A stretch of 64,000 nt of DNA from JBFHRE01 sp036745195 (GCA_036745195.1 DAIOGO010000001.1:1-64000), one strand, 5' to 3'. Counted from the stretch's first letter, positions 33,146 through 42,011 are shown. Notes: generated by a model not told the origin, from the letters alone. Made by a program: numbers and translations.

Positions 33146-33730
33146 TCAGGTCAGAGTGGACCCGTCCGGTGTGAATGGGGCACCGTGACCGGGGATCACG
33201 AGGCCGGCCACCTCCAGCACCCGCCTGCGCCCGCGGTGGAGCGCATCCGAGTCGGTGGCGTACGGGTCTTCGGGGGGGCCGGCGGCGTAGAACCAGAGGT
33301 GGGTGGCGACCACCAACCCGGCCGGTGTGCCGATCACGGTCGAGATGTCCTGGGGCGTGTGCCCGGGCGTCTCCCACAGCACCACCGAGGGCGACACCTC
33401 GAAACCTTCGGCAGGACGGCTGTCCCATACGTCGTGGTGGTACACGGCCCAGTGATCGTGGACCCTGGCATCGCCGAACAGGCCGACATTCACCGTGTGG
33501 TCAGGGTGGTGGTGGCTGATGATGACGTCGGTCACATGCCGCGCCTCGACTCCCTGCGCCTCCAGCGGCCCGAGGATCGCCGCCTGGGACGGGGCCATCC
33601 CCGGGTCGATGACCAGCACCTGGTCACCGTCGACGACGAGGGTGACCGTGGAGCGGACCCGCGGGCTCCCGCTTCCGTCCTGGAGCACGGTCAGCATCGC
33701 AGCACCCGAGCGTGGCAACGGCCCGTTCAC
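33146..33730 (-). CDS. MBLAC1-like metallo-beta-lactamase-fold hydrolase
   Basis: A 194-residue metallo-hydrolase. SHHHPDH (about residues 72-78) and WETPGHTPQDIS, THLW and PGHGAPFTPDG provide the fold's metal ligands. The length and the combination with TPGHT resemble MBLAC1-like members of the superfamily. The gene start overlaps the argD stop by 4 bp, so it is translated with the arginine operon, yet it has no known place in arginine synthesis. The substrate is unknown. Confidence 0.82.
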   Translation of the reverse strand: MNGPLPRSGAAMLTVLQDGSGSPRVRSTVTLVVDGDQVLVIDPGMAPSQAAILGPLEAQGVEARHVTDVIISHHHPDHTVNVGLFGDARVHDHWAVYHHDVWDSRPAEGFEVSPSVVLWETPGHTPQDISTVIGTPAGLVVATHLWFYAAGPPEDPYATDSDALHRGRRRVLEVAGLVIPGHGAPFTPDGSTLT

Positions 33731-34905
33731 GACACCGCCGCCAACGCCACGGCGAGACGCCTCACCGCCTCGGTCACCTCGTCGGAGTCGATCGTGAGTG
33801 GAGGAGCAAGTCGGATAACGTCATCCCGCACGGCGTTGACGACCAGTCCCTGGTCGAGGGCGAGGCGGGCGACGTCCCCAGCGATCGGGGCGGTGAGCAC
33901 CACGCCCAACAGCAGACCACGGCCGCGAACGGCGGAAACCCGGGGCAGAACCGCCACTTCCTCGACGAACTGACTCGAGCGGGCGAGGCAGTTGGCGAGC
34001 AGATGCCGGTCCTCGATCTCGTCCAGCACCGCCATGGCGGCGGCACACACCACCGGACCGCCGCCAAACGTGGTGGCATGGTCACCGGGCCGGAACGAAG
34101 CCGCCACCTCCTCCCGGGCGAGGCAGGCACCGATGGGGAGCCCGTTGGCGAGAGCCTTGGCGACGGTGGCGATGTCCGGCTCGAATCCGAGCCGCTGCCA
34201 GGAGAACCACGTCCCGGTTCGACCGACGCCGGCCTGGACGTCGTCGACGATGAGCAGTATCCCGAGTTCGTCACACAACTGCCGGACAGCCACCAGGTAC
34301 TCGGCCGGGAGCGGGACCACCCCCCCTTCGCCCTGGGTGGTCTCGACCATCACCGCCGCGGTGGCCGGTGAGATCGCCTGACGTAACGCGCCGATGTCGC
34401 CGGCCGGAACCTGGCGAAACCCGGGGGGCAGGGGGGCGAACGTCGCCTGCTTGGCCGGCTGGCCGGTGGCCGCCAGCGTCGCCAGCGTCCTGCCATGGAA
34501 CGAATCGAGCAGCGAGATCACCTCGAAGCATCCGTCTCCCCGATTGAGCCTGCCCCAACGACGAGCGAGCTTGATGGCGGCCTCGTTGGCGGTGGCGCCA
34601 CAGTTGGCGAAGAATACCCGGTCGAGCCCCGACAGCCGGGTCAGTCGGTCGGCCAGTTCGATCATGGGGGTGGTGAAGAACAGGTTGGAGACATGGACCA
34701 ATCGCCCCAGTTGGTCGGCGGCGGCAGCCCCCACCCGGGGATTGGCATGTCCCACCGAAACCACCGCCAGCCCGGTGAGACAGTCGAGGTAACGACGCCC
34801 CTCGTCGTCGAGGAGCCACGAACCCTCCCCCGACACGAAGGTGACCGGAATCCGTCCGTAGGTCTGCATGACCACCCTCGCCTCGAGCTCACGCATCGTG
34901 GTCAA
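33727..34905 (-). CDS. argD: Acetylornithine aminotransferase
   Basis: Class III PLP enzyme converting N-acetylglutamate semialdehyde to N-acetylornithine. The 392-residue protein shows FFANCGATANEAAIKLARRWG, LDSFHGRTLATLAATGQ, LLIVDDVQAGVGRTGTWF and the PLP-lysine segment IATVAKALANGLPIGACLA. DDVQAG replaces the more usual DEVQ-G, a conservative change. The start overlaps argB by 4 bp. The operon position fixes it as ArgD rather than another omega-aminotransferase. Confidence 0.95.
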   Translation of the reverse strand: MTTMRELEARVVMQTYGRIPVTFVSGEGSWLLDDEGRRYLDCLTGLAVVSVGHANPRVGAAAADQLGRLVHVSNLFFTTPMIELADRLTRLSGLDRVFFANCGATANEAAIKLARRWGRLNRGDGCFEVISLLDSFHGRTLATLAATGQPAKQATFAPLPPGFRQVPAGDIGALRQAISPATAAVMVETTQGEGGVVPLPAEYLVAVRQLCDELGILLIVDDVQAGVGRTGTWFSWQRLGFEPDIATVAKALANGLPIGACLAREEVAASFRPGDHATTFGGGPVVCAAAMAVLDEIEDRHLLANCLARSSQFVEEVAVLPRVSAVRGRGLLLGVVLTAPIAGDVARLALDQGLVVNAVRDDVIRLAPPLTIDSDEVTEAVRRLAVALAAVS

Positions 34906-35807
34906 GGCTGGTCATCCTCGTCGTGGGTGATCATCGTCCCCACCCCTTCCCGCGTGAACATCTCGAGCAGCACCGCGTGCTCCACCCGGCCGTCGAGGAC
35001 GTGAGCCCGGCGCACACCCTGGGCGAGGGCATCGGCCACCGAGCGCAGCTTCGGCACCATTCCCCCGGTCATGCCCGCCAGCAAACTCTCCAGCCGGCTG
35101 ACCGGCATACGGGCGATGAGGCTGGACTCGTCGTCGACATTCTCGTAGACGCCTTCGACGTCGGTCAGGTAGAGCAACTTCTGGGCACCGAGAGCACCCG
35201 CCAGCGCAGCAGTGGCCGTGTCGGCATTGCAGTTGTAGACATTGCCCCCGGGACCGAGCGCCACCGGCGCCACCACCGGGACCAGGCCCTCGGCGATCAG
35301 GCGCCGGATCAGATCGGCGTTGACGGCGCTGACGTCGCCGACGAACCCCAGCCGGGGATCACGGACCGTGGCGGTGAGCAGCCCTGCATCGATCCCCGAA
35401 ACCCCGATCGCCCTGGCGCCGTGCCCGCCCAACAGGCGAACGATGTCGGTATTCACCTCGCCGATCAGCACCTTCTGAACCACCCGCATGGTTGCCTCGT
35501 CGGTCACCCGCAGGCCGTCGACCCACTGTGACTCGACTCCCTCCCGCGCCAGCGCCGCAGAGATCTGGGGACCACCACCGTGAACGATCACCGGATGGAT
35601 CCCGACGGTGGAGAGCAGAGTGATGTCGCCGGCGAAGGACTCTCTCAGAGAGGCATCCTCCATGGTCGACCCGCCGTACTTGATGACGACGATCCTCCCC
35701 CGGAAGCGCTGGATGTAAGGAAGCGCCTCCATCAGGATCTTGGCCTTGCCCATCGAGTTGGCGATGCGGGCCTTGGCGGGGTTGGGCGAGGAATGGCCGG
35801 TTGGCAT
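34902..35807 (-). CDS. argB: Acetylglutamate kinase
   Basis: Phosphorylates N-acetylglutamate; often the arginine-feedback-inhibited step. The 301-residue amino-acid-kinase-fold protein contains IVVIKYGGSTMED (phosphate loop), GIHPVIVHGGGPQISAAL, GNVYNCNADTATAALAGALGAQKLLYLTDVEGVY and MTGGMVPKLRSVADAL. An N-terminal extension of about 30 residues, including a hydrophobic helix near KAKILMEALPYIQRF, is what arginine-sensitive hexameric enzymes carry. The start shares one base with the argJ stop. Confidence 0.96.
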   Translation of the reverse strand: MPTGHSSPNPAKARIANSMGKAKILMEALPYIQRFRGRIVVIKYGGSTMEDASLRESFAGDITLLSTVGIHPVIVHGGGPQISAALAREGVESQWVDGLRVTDEATMRVVQKVLIGEVNTDIVRLLGGHGARAIGVSGIDAGLLTATVRDPRLGFVGDVSAVNADLIRRLIAEGLVPVVAPVALGPGGNVYNCNADTATAALAGALGAQKLLYLTDVEGVYENVDDESSLIARMPVSRLESLLAGMTGGMVPKLRSVADALAQGVRRAHVLDGRVEHAVLLEMFTREGVGTMITHDEDDQP

Positions 35808-36964
35808 CAGGACCGATTTCCGTTGAAGCGGACGTACTCGGGGGTGAGATCGGTGGTGAGGATGCGAGCACTGCCCGGACCCGACCCGATCTGGACAGAT
35901 ACCTCGAAGTCGTCGCCCAACCGACTGCTGAGGGAGGTCTCGTCGAAACGAACCCCGGCTCCGCCCCGGCAGACGGTGGTTCCGTCGTATGCGATGTCGA
36001 CCAATGCCGGGTCGAGGGCCACACCGGACACCCCGATCGCCGCCAGCACCCGCCCCCAGTTGGGATCGGCGCCGTAGAAGCTGCTCCGTACCAACCCGGA
36101 GTCGGCGATGCTCAACCCGATCCGGCGGGCGGACTCGATCGACTCGGCTCCGCTCACCTCGATGGTGACAACCTTGGTGGCGCCCTCGGCGTCATCGGCC
36201 ATCTGCCAGGCGAGGTCGGCGCACACCAGTCGGAGCGTCTCTGCCAGTTCCTCCGGCTCCAGCCGGTGCCCCGACCGCCCCGAGGCCATCACCACCACCG
36301 TGTCGTTGGTCGACTGGCATCCATCGACGTCGAGGCAATTGAACGTGGTGGCCACTGCCTGTTGCAGCGCCTCCGCCAGTTCCACCGGCTCGGCCACGAG
36401 GTCGGTCGTCAACACCGCCAGCATCGTCGCCATGTCGGGTCGGAGCATGGCGGCCCCCTTGGCCATGCCACCCACCACCGCTTCGCCGACCTCCACAATC
36501 GCCTGTTTGGGGTGGCTGTCGGTGGTGAGGATGGACCGGGCGGCCGTCAGGCCATGCTCGGCGTCGCCCCCCAATCGGGACACCAGATCGGGTACAGCCT
36601 CGATGATGACCTCCGCCGGAAGCAACGGGCCGATCGGGCCGGTCGAACAGACCAGCACCTCCTCGCCGGAACATCCCAACGATCTGGCGGTGGCGGCGGT
36701 GGTCGTCTCGGCCGCCTCCAGCCCGGCCGCACCCGTCCCGGCGTTGGCACAACCGGAGTTGAGCAACACCGCTCGCGCCCGGCCGGCCTGGACCCGGCGA
36801 CGCGAGAGCAAGACCGGGGCAGCGGCGGTCGCCGACCGGGTGAACACCGCGGCGGTGGCCACCACCTCACCGGCTGAGACCAGCGCCAGGTCGAGTTGTC
36901 CACCGGTCTTGATCCCGGCCGCCACTCCGGCCGCCTGGAATCCTCGGGCAGCAGTGACACTCAT
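35807..36964 (-). CDS. argJ: Bifunctional ornithine acetyltransferase/N-acetylglutamate synthase
   Basis: Recycles the acetyl group from acetylornithine to glutamate. The 385-residue precursor is recognised by GFQAAGVAAGIKTGGQLDLAL, NSGCANAGTG and the autocleavage motif MAKGAAMLRPDMATMLAVLTTD, where KGAAMLRP-x-MAT-x-LAVLTTD is cut before Thr to make alpha and beta chains. FYGADPNWGRVLAAIGVSG is also present. The ATG at 36964 overlaps the argC stop by 4 bp; the longer upstream frame is antisense-like and not used. Confidence 0.96.
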   Translation of the reverse strand: MSVTAARGFQAAGVAAGIKTGGQLDLALVSAGEVVATAAVFTRSATAAAPVLLSRRRVQAGRARAVLLNSGCANAGTGAAGLEAAETTTAATARSLGCSGEEVLVCSTGPIGPLLPAEVIIEAVPDLVSRLGGDAEHGLTAARSILTTDSHPKQAIVEVGEAVVGGMAKGAAMLRPDMATMLAVLTTDLVAEPVELAEALQQAVATTFNCLDVDGCQSTNDTVVVMASGRSGHRLEPEELAETLRLVCADLAWQMADDAEGATKVVTIEVSGAESIESARRIGLSIADSGLVRSSFYGADPNWGRVLAAIGVSGVALDPALVDIAYDGTTVCRGGAGVRFDETSLSSRLGDDFEVSVQIGSGPGSARILTTDLTPEYVRFNGNRS

Positions 36965-37980
36965 GGCATCGCCCCCGACATCGGCAGACCGGTCGCCTCC
37001 GGCAACCCGAACATCAGGTTCGCCCCCTGGATCGCCTGTCCGGCGGCTCCCTTGACGAGGTTGTCGATGGCGGACAGCGCCACCAGCAGTCCGGTGGTGG
37101 TGTCGACGAACGCAGTGACCAGAGCCCGGTTGGACCCGACCACCCATCGGGTCTGCGGCGGTTGGTCGACCACTTCGACGAACACCCGGCCCTGATAGGC
37201 GTGGCGGTACGCCGCCAGCAGATCGTCCCGTTCCACCCCATCGGTGGTGGGGGCGGTCACGGTGGCCAGCAGCCCGCGCTGCATCGGGATCAAGTGGGGA
37301 GTGAAGGTGACCCGGCGGGTTTGGCCGGTCGCCCGGGTGATCCCCATCTCGATCTCGGGTCGATGCCGGTGGGTGGTCACGCCGTAGGCGCGAACGCCTT
37401 CGGCCACCGAGCCGAACAAGAGATCCTCTCGTAAGACCCGACCGGCGCCGGAGACTCCCGACAGGCAGTTGGCCACGATCGGTCCCTCCCCCACCAGACC
37501 GCCGGCAATCAGCGGCGTGATGGCCAGCTGGGTGGCGGTTGGGTAACAGCCGGGGACCGCAATCCGGTCGGCACCCGCCAGATCGAAGAGTTCGGGGAGC
37601 CCGTACCGCCACTCCCCGAGGCCGTCGGGAAACGGATGTGGTTGCCCGTAGGCCGCCTGATAGGTCCGCGGATCCTCGAAGCGGTGATCGGCCCCCAGGT
37701 CGACAACCCGGGCACCCCGCGCCACCAGAGCCTCGGCGATGGTCGCCGAGGCGCCATGCGGGAGGGCCAGGAAGGCAATGTCGACGTCCTCCACCGCATC
37801 GTTGGGCAGCAAGGCCCGATCGCCCCCCGCCAGGTGCGGATGAACCGAGCCCAGACGCTCGCCGGCACTGGAATGGGCCCCGAGGAACACCAGATCGAAG
37901 TCCGGATGGCCGTCGAGGAACCGCACCAGCTCACCACCGGCGTACCCGGAAGCGCCCAGCACCGCGGTTCTGATTCCCAT
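36961..37980 (-). CDS. argC: N-acetyl-gamma-glutamyl-phosphate reductase
   Basis: NADPH-dependent reductase, first gene of argC-J-B-D. The 339-residue protein has GIRTAVLGASGYAGGELVRFLDGHP (Rossmann fold), FLALPHGASATIAEAL and the catalytic cysteine in AVPGCYPTATQLAITPLI. ATG 37980 has a GGAGG site 13 nt upstream, and the promoter with an ARG box lies a further 30 bp up. Confidence 0.96.
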   Translation of the reverse strand: MGIRTAVLGASGYAGGELVRFLDGHPDFDLVFLGAHSSAGERLGSVHPHLAGGDRALLPNDAVEDVDIAFLALPHGASATIAEALVARGARVVDLGADHRFEDPRTYQAAYGQPHPFPDGLGEWRYGLPELFDLAGADRIAVPGCYPTATQLAITPLIAGGLVGEGPIVANCLSGVSGAGRVLREDLLFGSVAEGVRAYGVTTHRHRPEIEMGITRATGQTRRVTFTPHLIPMQRGLLATVTAPTTDGVERDDLLAAYRHAYQGRVFVEVVDQPPQTRWVVGSNRALVTAFVDTTTGLLVALSAIDNLVKGAAGQAIQGANLMFGLPEATGLPMSGAMP

Positions 37981-38014
37981 GATCGGTCAATCCTCCAGAC
38001 GAACGACACCAGAG

Positions 38015-38035
38015 ATTATACGCATATGCGCATAG
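38015..38035 (-). promoter_or_regulatory. ARG box and -10 element of argC-J-B-D
   Basis: Identical over 21 bp to the element before argR (core TGCGCATATGCG followed on the minus strand by TATAAT at 38020-38015). Here the predicted start of transcription is about 28 nt upstream of the argC ATG, leaving a short leader with a GGAGG site. Because the element also covers the -10, ArgR binding would block initiation. Confidence 0.88.
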
Positions 38036-38050
38036 CCGCCTGCCTGCCCC

Positions 38051-39466
38051 TCAACCCGGTGTGACATCGGACCCGGCCGGGAGGGGGAGACCTCGTTCGA
38101 GAGCGAACTCCCGAAGTTGTCGGTAGGCCTGCTCCGGGGTGTAGGGACCTTCCTCGATCCTTCTCTCGAGCAGCATCTCCATGATCTCGCCGACCAACGG
38201 GCCGGGGGTGATTCCCAGGAACCGGATCACGTCGTGTCCGTCGATCGGGGGCCGGAGCGACGCCAGCTCCTCCTGGTGGGCCAGCTCGACGATTCGCACC
38301 TCGAGCTCGTCGATCCTGAGCTGGATGGCCCGCGCCCGCCGCTCGTTACCGGTGGTCACGTCGCAGCGGACCAGTTCGTTGAGGTCGTCGAGCAGATCAC
38401 CGGCGTCACGCACATAACGACGGACGGCGGCATCGGTCCAGCCCATCTTCAGCGTGTGGGGACGCAGGTGGAGGAACACCAGCCGGGAGACCTCATCGAT
38501 CAACTCCTTCGGGTACCGAAGGGCGTGGAGGCGTTCCCGCGCCATCCGGGCACCCACCACCTCGTGGTGGTGAAAGCTCACTCCCTTGGCGCCGAACTGG
38601 CGGGTGGCGGGCTTGCCGACGTCGTGCAGGAGGGCCGCCATCCTCAGGCGCAGGTTGTCCGGCCGGGTCTTCTCGACCACCGCGATCGTGTGGCTGAGCA
38701 CGTCCTTGTGGCGGTGAACCGGATCCTGTTCCATCGAGAGTTCGTGCATCTCGGGGAGGAAGTGGTCGAAGAGGCCGGTGGACACCAGCCCCCACAGCGC
38801 CGGGGCCGGCTCGGGGACCACCAGCAGCTTGGAGAACTCGTCGCGGATGCGCTCCACCGAGATGATCTCGAGCCGGGAGGCCATCTCGGTCACCGCCGCC
38901 ACCGCCTCGGCGTCGGGCTCGAATCCGAGCGTGGCCTGAAACCGGAACAGCCGCAGCATCCGCAGCGGGTCGTCGGAGAAGGCGAGGTGGGGGTCGAGCG
39001 GAGTGCGCAGGCGGGTGCGGGCGAGATCGAGCAGCCCATCGTGCGGGTCCACGAGCATCGCGTCCGGCAGCCGAAGAGCCATGGCGTTGACCGTGAAGTC
39101 CCGGCGGGCGAGATCGTCCTCGATCCGGTCCGAGAAGGTCACCGACGGCTTGCGCGAATCGGTGCGATACACCTCGTCGCGAAAGGTGGTGATCTCGTAG
39201 GCCCTCCCCTGCTTACGCACGCCGATCGTGCCGAATGCGGCGCCCACCGAGAAGACGGCATCGGCCCAACCCCCGACCACGGCCTTGATCTGCGGGGGGC
39301 GGGCATCGGTGGCGAAGTCGAGATCGTCGTGGGGTCGTCCGAGGAGGGCATCGCGCACCGATCCGCCCACCAGGAACAGGCTGTGGCCCGCCTCGGCGAA
39401 CTTCTCCCCCAACTGATGGGTTGGGGTCCCCGGCTCGACCAGCCACCGAAGGCGGTCGGGGATCAT
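38051..39466 (-). CDS. CCA tRNA nucleotidyltransferase / poly(A) polymerase family with HD domain
   Basis: A 471-residue class II nucleotidyltransferase. LFLVGGSVRDALLGRPHDDLDFATDA holds the catalytic Asp pair, RRDFTVNAMAL and FSDDPLRMLRLFRFQATLGFEPD the rest of the core, and the C-terminal half is an HD phosphohydrolase (LRLRMAALLHDVGKPATR...HHHEVVGARMA). In mycobacteria the orthologue (pcnA) lies in the same neighbourhood near sigM. CCA addition to tRNA is the likeliest main role; the window's tRNA-Gly indeed lacks an encoded CCA. Confidence 0.9.
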   Translation of the reverse strand: MIPDRLRWLVEPGTPTHQLGEKFAEAGHSLFLVGGSVRDALLGRPHDDLDFATDARPPQIKAVVGGWADAVFSVGAAFGTIGVRKQGRAYEITTFRDEVYRTDSRKPSVTFSDRIEDDLARRDFTVNAMALRLPDAMLVDPHDGLLDLARTRLRTPLDPHLAFSDDPLRMLRLFRFQATLGFEPDAEAVAAVTEMASRLEIISVERIRDEFSKLLVVPEPAPALWGLVSTGLFDHFLPEMHELSMEQDPVHRHKDVLSHTIAVVEKTRPDNLRLRMAALLHDVGKPATRQFGAKGVSFHHHEVVGARMARERLHALRYPKELIDEVSRLVFLHLRPHTLKMGWTDAAVRRYVRDAGDLLDDLNELVRCDVTTGNERRARAIQLRIDELEVRIVELAHQEELASLRPPIDGHDVIRFLGITPGPLVGEIMEMLLERRIEEGPYTPEQAYRQLREFALERGLPLPAGSDVTPG

Positions 39467-39582
39467 CCGATCAGGTTAGAGGATGTCGCTCGCCGGGCCC
39501 GCCCGGAGCCGGGAACCGCTCAAGGACGGTGCAGCTTCGACCGATAGCGGGCAACAAGCGACCCACTCCCCGGAGCATCGAC

Positions 39583-40820
39583 ATGGACGTAACACTCGAA
39601 CAACTTCTCCAGCGCGCGGTCGAGGCGAACGCGTCCGACATCCACCTCAAAGTGGGGGCGCCGCCGGTCATGCGCATCGGTGGCGAGTTGCGCCGCATGG
39701 AGAACCTGCCTCCCCTCAAACCTGCCGACACCGCCGGATACGCCCAGTCGATCTTCACGCAGAAGGCAGCTATCGAGTTCAAGGAGTACAGCGAGGCCGA
39801 CTTCGCCTACGGCCGCCAGGACCTGGGACGCTTCCGAGTCAGCGCGTTTCGTCAACGCGGATCGGTGAGCATGGTTCTCCGTCGGGTCACCCCCGGGGTG
39901 CCGGCGATGGATCGTCTCGGCCTCCCCCCGGTGGTGCGGAAGCTGGCAGCAGAGTCCAAGGGCCTGGTGCTGGTCACCGGTCCGTCAGGATCCGGTCGCA
40001 CGACCACGCTCGCCTCCATCATCGAACACATCAACGCCACCCGCCCGGTGTCGATCGTGACGATCGAGGACCCGATCGAGATCCTGTTCCCCGACAAGAT
40101 GGCGGTTGTCGCCCAACGCGAGGTGGGGGTGGATACCGCCTCGTTCGCCGANNNNNNNNNNNNNNNNNNNNNNNNNNNNNNNNNNNNNNNNNNNNNNNNN
40201 NNNNNNNNNNNNNNNNNNNNNNNNNNNNNNNNNNNNNNNNNNNNNNNNNNNAGATGGCGGTTGTCGCCCAACGCGAGGTGGGGGTGGATACCGCCTCGTT
40301 CGCCGATGCAGTCCACCGGGCCATGCGCCAGGATGTCGACGTGATCATGATCTCCCAGATCACCGACCAGGACGCTGCCAGGGCGGCAGTGGCGGCCGCC
40401 GAGACCGGCCACCTGGTGCTCGCCGCAATGCACACCGCCGATCCGGTCGACACGGTCTCGCGTCTCGTCCATCTGTTCCCACCGGCCGAGCAGAAGACGG
40501 CCCGAACCCAGATCGCCACCCATCTCCGTGGGGTCATCAGCCAGCGGCTGGTCGACGAGAGCGACACGATCGGCAAAGTGCTCGCCACCGAGATCATGAT
40601 CACCAACAGCCGGATTCAGGAGCACGTCTTGGCCGACGCCGCCGCCGACGCCTATCTCGACACGATGAAGGAGTCCGAGTTCTTCGGCATGCAGACGTTC
40701 GACCAATCGTTCCTCTCGCTGGTCAAGCAGCACCGGGTCCCGATGGGGACTGCCCTCTCACACGTGAGGAACACCCACGAGTTCAGAGCCAAGGCGATGG
40801 AAGCCGGGATCAGCGTCTAG
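39583..40820 (+). CDS. PilT-like ATPase with altered Walker motifs, interrupted by a scaffold gap
   Basis: A type IV pilus retraction-ATPase (PilT/VirB11-like) relative: MDVTLEQLLQRAVEANASDIHLKVG, IVTIEDPIEILFPDK (Asp box), VVAQREVGVDTASF and AAETGHLVLAAMHT (His box). A run of 100 N splits it and shifts the frame. The 55 bp before the gap are repeated after it; removing one copy plus the Ns (155 bp) restores one uninterrupted frame of 360 codons. The Walker A lysine is Arg139 (GPSGSGRTTT) and the Walker B glutamate, usually GEMRD, is Gln207 (ISQITD), so ATP hydrolysis may be lost. No other pilus gene is nearby. Confidence 0.85.
40097..40306. other. Assembly scaffold gap with duplicated 55-bp flanks
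   Basis: Positions 40152-40251 are exactly 100 N. The 55 bases at 40097-40151 and at 40252-40306 are identical. An exact 55-bp overlap left unmerged around a 100-N spacer is what a k-mer assembler followed by scaffolding produces. The true sequence is most likely the two flanks merged. Confidence 0.95.
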
Positions 40821-40825
40821 AGGAC

Positions 40826-40920
40826 GTCGCGAGTCGCGAGTCTCGAGTCGCGAGCCAGCATTCGATCAGGGGTTCAGGTTCCGCGTTCAAGGTCCTGCTT
40901 TGAACTTGCACCCTGCAACC
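40826..40920. repeat. Heptamer array E
   Basis: Four heptamers in register (GTCGCGA x2, GTCTCGA, GTCGCGA; 40826-40853), beginning 5 bp after the pilT-like stop, are followed by a looser stretch with GGGGTTCAGG, GTTCAAGG and TTTGAACTTGCACCCTGCA, related to the TTCAAAG module of arrays B, C and F. It lies between two convergent genes. Confidence 0.75.
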
Positions 40921-40974
40921 CGATACCGGCGCATCGACGAGGACGGCCCACGGTTCCGGTGACCGGGGACCGGT

Positions 40975-41985
40975 TCACAGCCTCCAGTGTCGGGCGGTGA
41001 CGGACACCGCCCTCTCCAGCGCCTGCCACGAAGCGGCCGGCGAACGGCGGGTCTCCGGATTCGGCGACTCCCCGGCAAACCCGGTCAACATGGCGGATAC
41101 CGAATCCGTGAGAGCGGCCAGGTGGTATCCCCCCTCGAGGAACGCCACGGTGCGGCTGGGCGCGACCGCCTGGCGCAGGGCCCCCGCCATCGCCCCGTAA
41201 TCCGAGGCCAGCAGGCACATCTCGGCCAGGGGGTCGTCCTCGTGGGCGTCGAAACCGGCACTGACCAGCACCCAGGACGGCTGGAACTGGTGCGCCACCG
41301 GGAGGATGACCCGTTCGAAGGCGCTCCGGTACACGTCGCCCCCGGTCCCGGCCGGAAGCGGAATGTTGACCACGGTCCCGGCCCCCGACCCCACCCCGGT
41401 TTCGGCGACGTCGCCGCTGCCGGGGTAGAACTGCGATTGGTGGAGGCTGACATAGACGACGTCCGGGTCGTCGGCCACCAGATCCTGGGTTCCATTGCCG
41501 TGATGGACGTCCCAGTCGACGATCATGACCCGTTCGCCTTCGGCCCGCAGCATTCGGGCGGCCACCACCGCGTTGTTGAAGAGGCAGAACCCCATCGCCC
41601 GTTTGGCCAGCGCATGGTGGCCGGGAGGGCGGACCGCACAGAAGGCCACCGACTCGACCGGCGCCGCCCGCAGCAACGCCACTGCGGCGGGACCAGACCC
41701 GGCGGCCCGTGATGCCGCCTCGAAGGAGGAGACCGAAGCGACGGTGTCGGGGTCGAGTGCGCCTCCGCCCGAAGCACAGAAGCGCCCGATCGAATCGACG
41801 TACTCTGCCGGATGGGTCAACTCGAGAACCGCCCTGTCGACGACCGGGGACTCGTGTCGCAGCACCTCGAGGCCGCTCGCCCTCACCCCCCGCTCGACTG
41901 CCTCCAGACGGAGGGGTCGCTCCGGGTGCCATGCTCCCGTGTCATGATCGAGGAAGACCCGGTGGGTGAGATAGATGACCGCCAC
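40975..41985 (-). CDS. Histone deacetylase/AcuC-family zinc deacetylase
   Basis: A 336-residue class II HDAC-like protein (acetoin-utilisation/acetylpolyamine amidohydrolase group). Its active-site signatures are RPPGHHALAKRAMGFCLFNNAV, VDWDVHHGNGTQ (zinc-binding Asp/His), VSAGFDAHEDDPLAEM (zinc-binding Asp) and FLEGGYH. It would remove acetyl groups from lysines or small amines; the substrate is unknown. The GTG start at 41985 is 26 bp from a divergent GNAT acetyltransferase, so an acetylase/deacetylase gene pair shares one promoter region. Confidence 0.9.
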   Translation of the reverse strand: MAVIYLTHRVFLDHDTGAWHPERPLRLEAVERGVRASGLEVLRHESPVVDRAVLELTHPAEYVDSIGRFCASGGGALDPDTVASVSSFEAASRAAGSGPAAVALLRAAPVESVAFCAVRPPGHHALAKRAMGFCLFNNAVVAARMLRAEGERVMIVDWDVHHGNGTQDLVADDPDVVYVSLHQSQFYPGSGDVAETGVGSGAGTVVNIPLPAGTGGDVYRSAFERVILPVAHQFQPSWVLVSAGFDAHEDDPLAEMCLLASDYGAMAGALRQAVAPSRTVAFLEGGYHLAALTDSVSAMLTGFAGESPNPETRRSPAASWQALERAVSVTARHWRL

Positions 41986-42011
41986 GCGCCATACTTTGCC
42001 AGGATGAGAAC

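Noticed and set aside
39483..40820. Fused frame reading through the N gap with a different N-terminal half
   Set aside because: The N-terminal half is out of frame with the PilT-like protein; the frame change is caused by the 155-bp assembly duplication.
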